Shown piece by piece: positions 48,347 through 58,453 of a stretch of 64,000 nt of DNA. How positions within the stretch are numbered: position 1 is the first letter of the stretch; every line of letters starts with the position of its first letter. Below the pieces are notes generated by a model, which had not been told where the DNA came from, searched no databases, and was given only the letters and a program-made list of their open reading frames with translations. The DNA comes from a bacterium (GTDB lineage: Bacteria > Desulfobacterota > DSWW01). The position numbers were made by a program, and so were the translations under genes. The stretch spans positions 26,721 to 90,720 of the forward strand of contig JANQFG010000031.1 of the NCBI GenBank assembly GCA_028277985.1, read 5' to 3'.

Positions 48347-49441
48347 GTGAGGCGAACCGCATGTGTCGCCATTCTTGCTTCATTCATCGTGTGCATCGCA
48401 TCCGTTCCTGTTCTCGCTACGGACTTCAGACCCATCTTCCCGAAACAAGCACAGAAAATGGTAGCCCCTCCCAATTTCACGTGGGCAACCGGTGACTATG
48501 ATTTCTTCGTCCTGCTGGTCCTTGCTCCTATCCCCGGCCATTGGTATCAGCCTATAGTGATCCCGCAAGCGAAGAGCTTCTTTCTCATGCCGGAGGAATG
48601 GTGGGAAGCGATGGTTACGGATGGGCGGGGACTGTGGTTCGTCCTTGGCATGAACACGAGTGCCTGGGATTATTCCGTGACGCCGTGGCAGTATTTTCAT
48701 AAGGTGACTGATTGCGAGGTGCAGTTCCCGGATCCGAACCTGGATGCAGAAATCAGATGGCAGATAGAGAAACCCAACGGACCTATTCTGGCCTCTGATT
48801 TGTCGGCAGTCATCTCGCTTGAGGTATTCGCACCTGGGGGAGACATAATCGATTTGCACGGCCTGGAGTACTGTGTGAACTTAAGTCTTCTGAATATTGG
48901 GGGCGGGGCGGTTGAAGACCTGACTCCTCTCGCTGGAATCGTAGATCTCTGGGCATTCGGAGTACTTGTTGACCATGCTGGCTTTCTTTGTAATCCTGAT
49001 GGTCCGCGCCATGATCTACCGATAGTCGACCCAAGCCCAATCGCGGGCCTTCAGAACCTTGGTGTCTTAGCCTTTTACCCCAATCCGATCACAGATTTGA
49101 CTCCACTTGGAAGTCTATCGAATCTTCAAGCTCTTGGTCTCGTTTGCGGCGAGGTCGAGGATATCACTCCCTTGGGTGGTTTGAGTCAACTCGAAATGCT
49201 CTCCCTTGCGCAAAACGAAATCAGCGACCTATCACCTCTGGCAATGATCCTTAGTCTGAGCTTCGTACACCTCGGCGATAACGAGATCAGTGATGTCTCC
49301 CCGCTTGTTGAGTATTTTAGTGAAGGTCGGTACGACGAAGGCGTAGATCTATACGGCAATCCCCTTAGCACGACTTCATGCGAAGTGACGATCCCGATTC
49401 TCGAAGGTTGGGGCGTCCCAGTGTGGCATGACTGCCCATAG
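48347..49441 (+). CDS. Secreted leucine-rich-repeat protein with N-terminal FN3-like domain
   Basis: A 364-residue exported protein. The start is a GTG at 48347 with GGGGAGGAGG upstream and a signal peptide RRTACVAILASFIVCIASVPVLA; an earlier TTG at 48311 precedes this box. Residues about 35-125 are a domain (PPNFTW, IPGHWY, WFVLGMNTS, YFHKV) that is also the C-terminus of the beta-helix protein at 17171. Residues about 145-345 are internalin-like LRRs: LGVLAFYPNPITDLTPLGSL, LQALGLVCGEVEDITPLGGL, LEMLSLAQNEISDLSPLAMI, FVHLGDNEISDVSPL. The C-terminus has a Cys (STTSCEVT...WHDCP). It probably mediates surface interactions. Confidence 0.82.
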   Translation: MRRTACVAILASFIVCIASVPVLATDFRPIFPKQAQKMVAPPNFTWATGDYDFFVLLVLAPIPGHWYQPIVIPQAKSFFLMPEEWWEAMVTDGRGLWFVLGMNTSAWDYSVTPWQYFHKVTDCEVQFPDPNLDAEIRWQIEKPNGPILASDLSAVISLEVFAPGGDIIDLHGLEYCVNLSLLNIGGGAVEDLTPLAGIVDLWAFGVLVDHAGFLCNPDGPRHDLPIVDPSPIAGLQNLGVLAFYPNPITDLTPLGSLSNLQALGLVCGEVEDITPLGGLSQLEMLSLAQNEISDLSPLAMILSLSFVHLGDNEISDVSPLVEYFSEGRYDEGVDLYGNPLSTTSCEVTIPILEGWGVPVWHDCP

Positions 49442-49598
49442 CACAACCACTTCGTGTTGAACAGTTTGCGCATAAATCGAAATCGATGGCTGCAAGAGGG
49501 ACTTCTTTTGCGGTTCCTAGATGTCATGTTTCCACCCGGAAAAACGTCTCGCCGGAACAGGTCATAGAGGAAGATAAGGTGCCAAGGGATTTCGAGAG

Positions 49599-49802
49599 AT
49601 GAATCAGAAGAGATCACGGAATAGGAAAGCGGGTCTATCAGTAATCAGGAAGAATCGAAGATCCCTCGGAATATTGTTCGTGCTTGTGCTCGTATGTATA
49701 TTGCTTCTGATGACTCTCGGCTACCACTTGGGTCCTGACAGACTCTGGATCACCCCAACAGGCAGCGTCCCTGAACGCGAAATGCCTCAAGCTCGTGAAT
49801 AG
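49599..49802 (+). CDS. Small single-pass membrane protein (tentative)
   Basis: A 67-residue frame with a basic N-terminus (MNQKRSRNRKAGLSVIRKNRR) and one long hydrophobic segment (LGILFVLVLVCILLLMTLGY), ending in a polar tail. The ribosome site (GAGAG directly before the ATG) is poor. It may be a real positive-inside membrane protein, but nothing else supports it. Confidence 0.35.
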   Translation: MNQKRSRNRKAGLSVIRKNRRSLGILFVLVLVCILLLMTLGYHLGPDRLWITPTGSVPEREMPQARE

Positions 49803-49931
49803 CCTACTTGGAGGAGAAGGTCGTGCAGAATGTTGTCATGAGCGTCCCGTTTTCGCTACCTACATGTTGACTCTGTACTATCGCCTCAGAGTCCATTTCT
49901 TTTTGAGTTTACCTTTGGTGCTTTTGAGATT

Positions 49932-50207
49932 ATGACTGACAAGCAAGAAATGAGAAGAAGAATCTCTAAGATGGGGCCGATCCTTCTGGCTCTCTCCTTC
50001 AGTGTCACTCTGGTGGGGGCTGTATATCTTGGCGTATATTATTCGGTTCTGCTCGTACTGGAGAGGTTCATGCCCGATTCAGGATCGGCGGTGGCGGTTT
50101 TCATAATTCTGGCATTAGCCTTGCTGATTTTCGGTTATCTCACATGCTTTAAGTGGCTATACGGCTTCTCTAAGAAGCTCCTAAACAGTGAAACGTTCCG
50201 TCTATGA
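49932..50207 (+). CDS. Small membrane protein, two helices
   Basis: A 91-residue frame with a charged start (MTDKQEMRRRISKMG) and two strong hydrophobic segments: PILLALSFSVTLVGAVYLGV and AVAVFIILALALLIFGYL. The ribosome-binding site is weak. It has no recognised family. Together with the neighbouring short membrane genes it forms a run of small envelope proteins. Confidence 0.45.
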   Translation: MTDKQEMRRRISKMGPILLALSFSVTLVGAVYLGVYYSVLLVLERFMPDSGSAVAVFIILALALLIFGYLTCFKWLYGFSKKLLNSETFRL

Positions 50208-50269
50208 ACTTGCGCTGCGCGTATGCCTAACCCCATAATCTGATGTGGATCTACCAGCAGGGGGAGGAC

Positions 50270-50434
50270 ATGAGACTGGTTGTCGGCATGTATGCTGCCT
50301 TGATCACTGGGTTGGTCCTGACTGGGATCAGCTACGGATTAAGCAGGAGAGACATGTCTAGGACCAAGAAGATCCTGTTCTCGCTCGTTACGTTGGTGTA
50401 TATAGCCTACGGTGTTTGGTTGTTCTTATCTTAG
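50270..50434 (+). CDS. Small membrane protein, 54 residues
   Basis: The ATG at 50270 has a strong GGGGGAGG site. The product MRLVVGMYAALITGLVLTGI... has two hydrophobic segments flanking a basic loop (SRRDMSRTKK). The ribosome site makes this the best supported of the short membrane frames here. Function unknown. Confidence 0.5.
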   Translation: MRLVVGMYAALITGLVLTGISYGLSRRDMSRTKKILFSLVTLVYIAYGVWLFLS

Positions 50435-50638
50435 GGTCGCCTAGGTCAAACCGAATTGCACATACACCGCATGCTCATTGTTACATCTATCCGGCCCCCT
50501 ACGTGGAGTGCATATGGAAGGTTTGCAGCGACTGACATGTGGGCAAAACGGAAGCGTATTCCTATAGTGCGGATATAGCATGCCCGGGAATTAGGTGGCA
50601 GATCCAAATCATCCCTAACCCGTGAAGGAGGGTTCTGC

Positions 50639-51136
50639 ATGAGATGGTTTGTCTATCCTGCAATTGCGGTACTTCTTACTGGCTGTGGTGGCAAAATCAA
50701 TGTTGAGAATGAGACGCCTTCCCAACCAGAGAAGATGACGATGACAGGTGAGGTTGATACCGAAGAACTGAAGGAGTGCACGGGAGGGGGTAAGAGTCTT
50801 GCTACCTGCCTTGAAATGCAGAAGGTAAGCGTAAGAACTGAAGAGGACCCTTGCACTGAACAGATGGATTGCAGGGAGTGTCCGAACAAAGCTGACTCCT
50901 TGGCCAAACAGGGAAAGTATCGGCAAGCACTCCAATTGTGGGAGACCATTACCTCTTCTCAATGCCTGGATCCAGAGCAGTACGTTGGCAACAGGGAGAC
51001 AGCCAGACTCAACCTGGCAATCAAGACTGGAGACGAAGCACTCATGGAGGAAGCATGTAGATACTTCCGAAGCAGAGGCATGGATCTGATCAAGTGTAAG
51101 AAGCATCAGGGAACCAGGGGCGCAAATAAACAATGA
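50639..51136 (+). CDS. Lipoprotein, 165 residues, unknown function
   Basis: Start ATG at 50639 with AAGGAGGG upstream. The signal MRWFVYPAIAVLLTGCG has lipobox LTGC. The mature protein has several Cys (CTGGGKSLATCLE, CTEQMDCRECPN, CRYFRSRGMDLIKC) and a helical TPR-like stretch (KADSLAKQGKYRQALQLWETI and ETARLNLAIKTGDEALMEEACRYF). It may bind a partner protein in the periplasm. It belongs to the AT-richer accessory section and is the last gene before pgm. Confidence 0.7.
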   Translation: MRWFVYPAIAVLLTGCGGKINVENETPSQPEKMTMTGEVDTEELKECTGGGKSLATCLEMQKVSVRTEEDPCTEQMDCRECPNKADSLAKQGKYRQALQLWETITSSQCLDPEQYVGNRETARLNLAIKTGDEALMEEACRYFRSRGMDLIKCKKHQGTRGANKQ

Positions 51137-51291
51137 TCAGCATTCCATATTTACCGCACCTATACGAACTTTCAGAATTGCATGTTTCCCTGGATACGCT
51201 ATAGGTTTCCGTCTGATCTGCTTGGGACGGTGAGGCTCCCGATCTCCGGATGGACTCGCAAGCCTCCCAACTAGATGAGGGCGGAACAGGG

Positions 51292-52944
<1,653 letters not shown>

Positions 52945-53122
52945 GGTCACACCTCCTCGAACGAATGAATTCTGCAAATCAACGAACAGGACGCGACCCG
53001 GGGGCAGGGCGTCCACAGAGTTCAGGATTGAGAATACTCGAATCATGGGTCGGCCTGCAATCATCTTACATGAAACAAGGGCCCAATCGGGTCGCTTCAC
53101 AATCCGAGGACAGGAGAGAGTT

Positions 53123-53944
53123 ATGGGAGACCTCAAGGGGAAGACGTTATTTGTTACGGGTGGAAGCCGGGGTATCGGAAAGGCGATCGCCCTGCGCGCG
53201 GCCCGGGATGGGGCAAACGTGGTGATCGCGGCCAAGACCGCCGAGCCGCACCCGAAGCTGGACGGGACGATCTACACATCGGCCGAGGAGATCGAGGCGG
53301 CGGGAGGCAAGGCGCTGCCTGTCATCGTGGACATCCGCTACGAGGATCAGGTCCAAGCCGCCGTGGAGAAGGGTGTGGAGGCCTTCGGCGGAATCGACAT
53401 CCTCGTCAACAACGCGAGCGCGATCTTTCTGGCCGGGGTCGAAGCTACGCCGATGAAGCGGTTCGACCTAATGCACCAGATCAATGTGCGCGGCACCTTT
53501 GCAGCCTCCCAGGCCTGCCTGCCCCACCTGAAGAAGGCGGAAAACCCGCACATCCTGGTCCTCTCTCCCCCTCCCAAGCTGGACCCGAAGTGGTTCGCCA
53601 GCCACCTGGCCTACACCATGTCCAAGTACGGCATGAGCATGTGCGTCCTCGGGATGGCCGAGGAGTTCAAGCCTCTCGGTATCGGGGTGAATGCCCTCTG
53701 GCCGCGAACGGTGATCGCGACTGCCGCCGTGCAGAATCTGCTGGGAGGGGATTCCACGATCCAGCGAAGCCGCAGACCGGACATCATGGCGGATGCGGCC
53801 TATATCGTCCTGAACAGCGACAGCCGAAAGAACACGGGAAACTTCTTTGTAGACGAAGATGTGCTCGCATCCGACGGGGTCACGGACCTGGACCATTACG
53901 CCCTGAACCCCGGGAGCGATCTCATCCAGGATCTGTTTCTCTGA
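53123..53944 (+). CDS. Short-chain dehydrogenase, HSDL2-like
   Basis: A 273-residue SDR. The start ATG at 53123 has AGGAGAGAG upstream. The cofactor motif [19 protein letters not shown], the NNASAIF (NNAG-type) motif and the active-site Tyr-x3-Lys in [10 protein letters not shown] are intact, and [12 protein letters not shown] supplies the Ser. The phrase [32 protein letters not shown] is typical of the hydroxysteroid-dehydrogenase-like protein 2 group, in which such proteins are thought to act on lipids. It is divergent from pgm. Confidence 0.93.
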   Translation: MGDLKGKTLFVTGGSRGIGKAIALRAARDGANVVIAAKTAEPHPKLDGTIYTSAEEIEAAGGKALPVIVDIRYEDQVQAAVEKGVEAFGGIDILVNNASAIFLAGVEATPMKRFDLMHQINVRGTFAASQACLPHLKKAENPHILVLSPPPKLDPKWFASHLAYTMSKYGMSMCVLGMAEEFKPLGIGVNALWPRTVIATAAVQNLLGGDSTIQRSRRPDIMADAAYIVLNSDSRKNTGNFFVDEDVLASDGVTDLDHYALNPGSDLIQDLFL

Positions 53945-54033
53945 TGCTCCGTCGTTGCTTTTGGGGGGAACCGCTGTGCACTTCTGTGAGAGCACGGGTC
54001 TATGATCGATAGGACGTTTCGTCCCCTCTTGGG

Positions 54034-54531
54034 CTAGCTGTCGTTGCCGGCCTTTCGCGAGGCCGCCTGCAGCTCGAAAAGGCGAAGGTATTCCTCCTCG
54101 GATTTCTCCAGGTCCTGGTGGAGATCATCCACGCGTCGCGCCAGGAAGTCGCGGTGTGCTTTGAGCTCGAGGTGAGTCCTGATCCTCGCAAGGGCAACGT
54201 CGACGTTGAAGGGCTTTCGAATGTAGTCGCTTCCTCCTACTTCCAGACCCCTGGTCTCGGCAGTCACGTCGGTCTCTCCGGTCAGGAAGATCACCGGGAT
54301 GTTCCGGCATCTCTCGTACTCCATGAGCCCTTGGCATACCTCGTAGCCGTTCAGATCCGGCATCGTGACATCGAGCAGGATCAGGTCCGGTCCGGGTATC
54401 GACATGGCTTTCTCGATCCCCTCCTGCCCGGACCTGGCCAGGGTAATTTCGAAGTGTTCCTTGAGAACCTCATGAAACATCTCCATGGTCTCGGGCTGGT
54501 CATCCACGATCAGGATCATCGGCTTTTTCAC
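54034..54531 (-). CDS. Stand-alone response regulator receiver protein
   Basis: A 165-residue CheY-like protein with a C-terminal coiled coil. The GTG at 54531 has a CAGGAGGA site at ideal spacing; longer frames upstream are not protein-like. The receiver domain occupies about 1-120: ILIVDDQPETMEMF (acidic pair D-D), the phosphoacceptor in DLILLDVTMPDLNGYE (D51), the Thr in PVIFLTGETD and the Lys in YIRKPFNVD. Residues 120-165 are a charged helix (LKAHRDFLARRVDDLHQDLEKSEEEYLRLFELQ) with no output enzyme, so it acts by protein interaction. There is no sensor kinase alongside. Confidence 0.92.
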   Translation of the reverse strand: MKKPMILIVDDQPETMEMFHEVLKEHFEITLARSGQEGIEKAMSIPGPDLILLDVTMPDLNGYEVCQGLMEYERCRNIPVIFLTGETDVTAETRGLEVGGSDYIRKPFNVDVALARIRTHLELKAHRDFLARRVDDLHQDLEKSEEEYLRLFELQAASRKAGNDS

Positions 54532-55223
54532 GGCTTCCTCCTGTCCGGCTTCGTTGAAATATGATGGCGAACAAATCGTTATATTAGTCATCAGAGAAAA
54601 AATATCGGTTCTGTCCAACAAGTCCTCCATCTTCTTCAAAGGGATCGGAACCGGAACGCGCACTAGTACCCGTATCAACGTCAAACTAGATGAAGCACTC
54701 CTGAAATCGGTGCAGGGGCACCCGTAGGAACTGCTTCTGTTGCATCCGGGCCACCCATAGAGAGAGCAACACACGTGCCAATTGCCACGAAAGATGAGCG
54801 GCTGGGTCGCCTGTAGAAAACCTATCATTCTCGTTGGTGAATCACGAAGGGGAGCAGCACGCACGCTGAACCGGAAGACGCGATCCGGTCTTGTCCGGGG
54901 AGATGGGGTCTCGCTGGACAAGATTCCTGTCTTGTGAGGGAATCTCCTGTTAGGTATTTTCACCTACGTATGGTAGGGGGCCTTTTCAGCCGGTTGCGGG
55001 CTCGAGGATCTCGGTAAACTTGGCTTAGCGCCGCCCACACGGTTCCGGTCCGCTGGGAGGGCGTCTCTCAAGAGGAAGAGATTCCGGCCTCTAACCGTCG
55101 TTATATCAGTAATGGGGAGCAGGGAAGCGCGGCCCTGACGCGCAGGGATAGCGTCAGGGCCACAGTGTTTGCCTGCAAGTGTTTCACCATCATCCTGCCA
55201 GACTTCCCAACTCGTGCACGAAC
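54532..55223. other. Intergenic region without recognisable gene
   Basis: Almost 700 bp between the response regulator start and the secreted-protein stop. Reverse frames such as 54964-55251 have no ribosome site and are unlike any protein. It includes the hairpin at 55131-55161. Promoter elements for the response regulator should lie at 54540-54640 (an AT-rich block around 54575-54610 is visible), but no clear hexamer pair could be fixed. Confidence 0.45.
55131..55161 (-). terminator. Inverted repeat downstream of the DUF11/dockerin gene
   Basis: Perfect 11-bp arms GGCCCTGACGC (55131-55141) and GCGTCAGGGCC (55151-55161) with a 9-nt loop, about 60 bp past the stop of the secreted-protein gene. 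No T tract follows on the minus strand, so it may be a weak or factor-dependent terminator. Confidence 0.4.
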
Positions 55224-57614
55224 CTAGGGTGGCGGCGGTGGACTGGCGCACCTAGGAAGGCTGCAAGCCACCACGCACATTCGCGCATCGAGCACCGTGA
55301 TCCATCCGTCACCGTCACGATCGCGCGGATCGTCGGGTCCTGCGGCCGGCGTGTTTCGTGCTGCGAGGATGAGCATGATGTCCATGATATCCACGTCGCC
55401 GTCGCCGTCGATGTCACAAGGAACCGGTTCCTGGCTGTCACAGACATCCCCGATTCCGTCGTCATCCGAGTCTGCCTGATCCGAATTCGCGTTGTCCGGG
55501 CAGTTGTCGTCGTCGTCCGGTACGGCGTCGTTGTCACGGTCGGGCAGGGATCGAACTTCGCGCGTGGACTCGTCCCCCTGCAGGTTCTCCCAGCGGATGA
55601 GCCACAGCAGGGCTCCACAGGGGTCTTCCGGTGTCTGTGTGTCGAATGCGATGAGCTCTCTGCTCATCGTCGTTGCGTTCGGAATCACCGTTGCCAGCAC
55701 GTCCGGGTCTTCGTCGTCCGTGTGGGCGAAGGCCGCAACGCCCGAGGTCACGTTGACTCCCGGCGGCGGGTTCAAGATCTCCGCTGTCACGTTGTAAGCG
55801 AAGCCGGAACCTTCGTTCACTAGATAGACCTTCCACATACCGCTGCCCGGGGGCATCTCCTCGCAGTTCCGGACTCTCAAGTCGGGCTCGATCGGGAATT
55901 CGGGTATGACGTGCTCGACGAAATCGGTGTCGATCCGTGTCGGAGGGTCCGCATTGGGAAAGATGATCGTTCCTACGTTGCGCACCCGCGTCCCCGGCGT
56001 GGCATCGTCCCGAACGTCGATCTGGAAGCTCACGGCCCTTGGGGTGGTGGGCGGCACGACCGGGTCGGTCCAGCGGATCGTCCGGGTTGCCGGGTCGTAG
56101 GTCCCGCCGTCGTTGATCGTGAGGGTCGTGTCATCCAGGTCCGGATCAAGCGAATCGAGGATCTCCACATCGAGGGCGTCCGCGTTGCCGACGTTCTCGT
56201 AGTGGATCGTGTAGGTCATGGCGCGGCCCGCTTCGGTGAGCCCATACCCCGCGATGTTGACCGTGGGGTCCGACTCCTTGAAGTTCGGATCCACCGGCGC
56301 ACATCCCGGCACACCAACGTTGCATCGTTGGAGCGCCTGCGAGCCGTTGAGGCTCGGGTCTGACCAAGTGGAGGGATCACAGCAGTAGGCCGGGACCGTC
56401 ACGCCTCCGCAACGCCCTCGCGGAACCATGCAGGAGTGATTGTCCGAGTCGTTGTTTATGGGGTTGCACATGGGGTCAATGATGATTGGAGGATCTCCCG
56501 GAGGGCCCTCGATGATCCCTCCCCAACACTGCTGGTCACCGCCAGGGCCTGGAGGCAGGGTGGGCCGGCAGTCGCATTCCGAGTCGGCGCATTCGAAGAA
56601 ACCGTCGCACTCGTCGTCGATTCCGTTTCCGCAGATCTCGCCGGTAGATCCCAGTCCTCTCACGGCGGCCTCATCGAATCGAACCGAGCTCGTAGACAGG
56701 TTGTTGCCGAGAAACGGGTCAGGGGTGGCGCTGTTCACCGCTGCAACATTGAAAAGCTCAGAGTTGCAGCTGAATTCCGTCCTCGAGGCGGGCGTCGTGA
56801 TGTCCACGAAGTAGTCGGCCCCGATCCCCGGACCGAAGTCCCCGGCATTCCAGACGACGACGTTTTCGGTCGGGTCGAAAATGACGGGAGGTTCTGCGTC
56901 CGTGAACGTGCTCTGCGGCGGGAAGTCGATGATCTGTACGTCTTCCGCCGTGTCAGGTCCTGCATTCTCCACCTCCAGCTGGAACTCGATCGGCACACTG
57001 TTGAGTGCGACCGTTTCGGAGGCAGACTTCTCGACAGAGACGTCGGCATCTCCCATGGGAATGACCGAGGGAGGTACGTAGCAAAGCTCGGTGACGAGGA
57101 ACACGGAATTGAAATTCTCAAGGTTGACTGTTCCCATGTTGCCGATGTCCGCCGCCCCGAAGAAGCCGTTGCAGGGGATCTGTCCGTCGAGATTGACCTC
57201 CTCGTTGTCGAAGGCCCCGATGAAATTGCCCCCGGGGCATCCATCCAGCTCCTCACCGAAGAAACCGATGGCGGGTACTGGCGGGTTGGCGGTGACGACC
57301 ACGCCGTTGCCCGGCCCGCCGAAACTGAAGACCACGATCCCGTCGGGGCCGAAGGCGTCGAGCGGGGTGCCGCTCGTGCTTTCGAACCCGAAGTTCACCC
57401 CGTTGGGTGAGAACTCGTGCTCCAGGGCGCCCGGCGGCATTCCTAATGCCGGTGGGCCCAGGTCGAAGCATTCCGCATCGTCAAAGGCCGGGTCGGTCGG
57501 GTCGAGGACCTCCCTTGCATGGGCAAGTGGCTGGGTTATGAGAAGGACCGCAAGGGCTGCCAGGCATCCCGCCAGCAGCCTGCGGATTTGGGCTGGTTCT
57601 GTAGTTCGGCTCAT
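55224..57614 (-). CDS. Large secreted protein: DUF11 repeats, thrombospondin-3-like repeats, C-terminal dockerin
   Basis: A 796-residue secreted protein. The start at 57614 has GAGGAGAGGGGG upstream and gives a signal peptide MSRTTEPAQIRRLLAGCLAALAVLLITQPLAHA. Regions: an N-terminal lectin/PEP-type beta domain (FDLGPPALGMPPGALEHEFSPNGVNFGFES); DUF11-like repeats (DADVSVEKSASETVALNSVPIEFQLEVENAGPDTAEDVQI and TEAGRAMTYTIHYENVGNADALDVEILDSLDPDLDD); a calcium-binding type-3 repeat (DRDNDAVPDDDDNCPDNANSDQADSDDDGIGDVCD); and a dockerin-I-like end (DIDGDGDVDIMDIMLIL...DRDGDGWITVLDARM). A surface protein held by calcium is likely; no cohesin is in the window. Confidence 0.85.
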   Translation of the reverse strand: MSRTTEPAQIRRLLAGCLAALAVLLITQPLAHAREVLDPTDPAFDDAECFDLGPPALGMPPGALEHEFSPNGVNFGFESTSGTPLDAFGPDGIVVFSFGGPGNGVVVTANPPVPAIGFFGEELDGCPGGNFIGAFDNEEVNLDGQIPCNGFFGAADIGNMGTVNLENFNSVFLVTELCYVPPSVIPMGDADVSVEKSASETVALNSVPIEFQLEVENAGPDTAEDVQIIDFPPQSTFTDAEPPVIFDPTENVVVWNAGDFGPGIGADYFVDITTPASRTEFSCNSELFNVAAVNSATPDPFLGNNLSTSSVRFDEAAVRGLGSTGEICGNGIDDECDGFFECADSECDCRPTLPPGPGGDQQCWGGIIEGPPGDPPIIIDPMCNPINNDSDNHSCMVPRGRCGGVTVPAYCCDPSTWSDPSLNGSQALQRCNVGVPGCAPVDPNFKESDPTVNIAGYGLTEAGRAMTYTIHYENVGNADALDVEILDSLDPDLDDTTLTINDGGTYDPATRTIRWTDPVVPPTTPRAVSFQIDVRDDATPGTRVRNVGTIIFPNADPPTRIDTDFVEHVIPEFPIEPDLRVRNCEEMPPGSGMWKVYLVNEGSGFAYNVTAEILNPPPGVNVTSGVAAFAHTDDEDPDVLATVIPNATTMSRELIAFDTQTPEDPCGALLWLIRWENLQGDESTREVRSLPDRDNDAVPDDDDNCPDNANSDQADSDDDGIGDVCDSQEPVPCDIDGDGDVDIMDIMLILAARNTPAAGPDDPRDRDGDGWITVLDARMCVVACSLPRCASPPPPP

Positions 57615-57922
57615 GATCGTTCCCCCTCTCCTCAAGCGATGAAGACTCCGCCTCGACAAGCTGCCTTCACTGCCATCGCACCACGGGGGAACCGAGCATC
57701 TCTTCCGCGGCACGCTTCAAGGTGTTCGCGGGTCTTGACATCGCGGTTCTTGGTTTTGTTTACCGTCAACCCTTGGATTCGTGCCGCTTCTTAAGGGTTC
57801 AGGTGAAAAGTGAAGGGGAGCGGGCCCGCACTTCTTTCCAATGAAAGAGTTTTCTGTAGAGAATAATAAACTTGCCAGCCGGCCCGGACTTAACTATAGT
57901 AGAGGGAAAGGAGGAAAGAGTG
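57615..57922. other. Divergent intergenic region
   Basis: About 308 bp between the divergent starts of the secreted DUF11 protein and the small exported protein. The rightward promoter at 57872-57900 is clear; no hexamer pair was found for the leftward gene. Confidence 0.45.
57872..57900 (+). promoter_or_regulatory. Sigma70 promoter for the 176-residue exported protein
   Basis: TTGCCA (57872-57877), a 17-bp spacer and TATAGT (57895-57900), with an AT-rich stretch just upstream. The start codon follows at 57923 after an AAAGGAGG site. Confidence 0.6.
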
Positions 57923-58453
57923 ATGAAGAGAGCGATCGTTTTCGGGTTGTTTCTTGCTGCCCTTTTCGTGTTCGTCAGTAGCACCATGGCGGAGGATTGC
58001 CTCTACGTCGGCAAGACGCCGGTCTGCATCGGGATGAAGAAGAAAGCCGTCATCAATGCCCTGGTAGCAGAGTACGATATGCGGGCCAAGATGGAGGAGG
58101 ACGGAAAGGCGAGCGAGGACATCTGGCTGTTGCGGACCAAGTCGGGAGGCCTGGGTGAGGAGATGAAGGGGATCATCGAGTTCGATGACGGCAGGGTGCG
58201 GAGTGCCTACAAGAGCTGGGGCAGGTTCGATGATGCGGATCAGCTCTTTGATGTCATTTTCCAGCTTCTGTCCACGTCGAAGGACGCTGAAAAGGTGCGT
58301 CCGGAGATCGTTCTGAACGAGATCGCCCTGCAGCCGGGATCGGACTGGAAACAGATCAAGATCAAGTTCGATGCCAAGGAGATCGAAATCAAGAAGATCT
58401 CCGATCGTGACGGAGCCACGATCGTGCTCGATGAGAACTTAAGGAAGGAGTGA
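57923..58453 (+). CDS. Exported protein of 176 residues, unknown function
   Basis: Start ATG at 57923 with an AAAGGAGGAAAGAGTG leader. The signal peptide MKRAIVFGLFLAALFVFVSSTMA is clear. The mature part has a Cys pair (CLYVGKTPVC) and the pattern GMKKKAVINALVAEYDMRAKMEEDGKASEDIWLLRTKSGG, with a following strand FDDGRVRSAYKSWG. This resembles the SmpA/OmlA-type or BLIP-like fold in layout (a helix-strand module), but not enough for assignment. It converges with the phosphomannomutase gene and overlaps its end by 15 bp. Confidence 0.78.
   Translation: MKRAIVFGLFLAALFVFVSSTMAEDCLYVGKTPVCIGMKKKAVINALVAEYDMRAKMEEDGKASEDIWLLRTKSGGLGEEMKGIIEFDDGRVRSAYKSWGRFDDADQLFDVIFQLLSTSKDAEKVRPEIVLNEIALQPGSDWKQIKIKFDAKEIEIKKISDRDGATIVLDENLRKE

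Noticed and set aside
54964..55251. Reverse frame of 95 codons in the gap before the DUF11 gene
   Set aside because: No ribosome site, low-quality composition, and it overlaps the perfect hairpin at 55131-55161.
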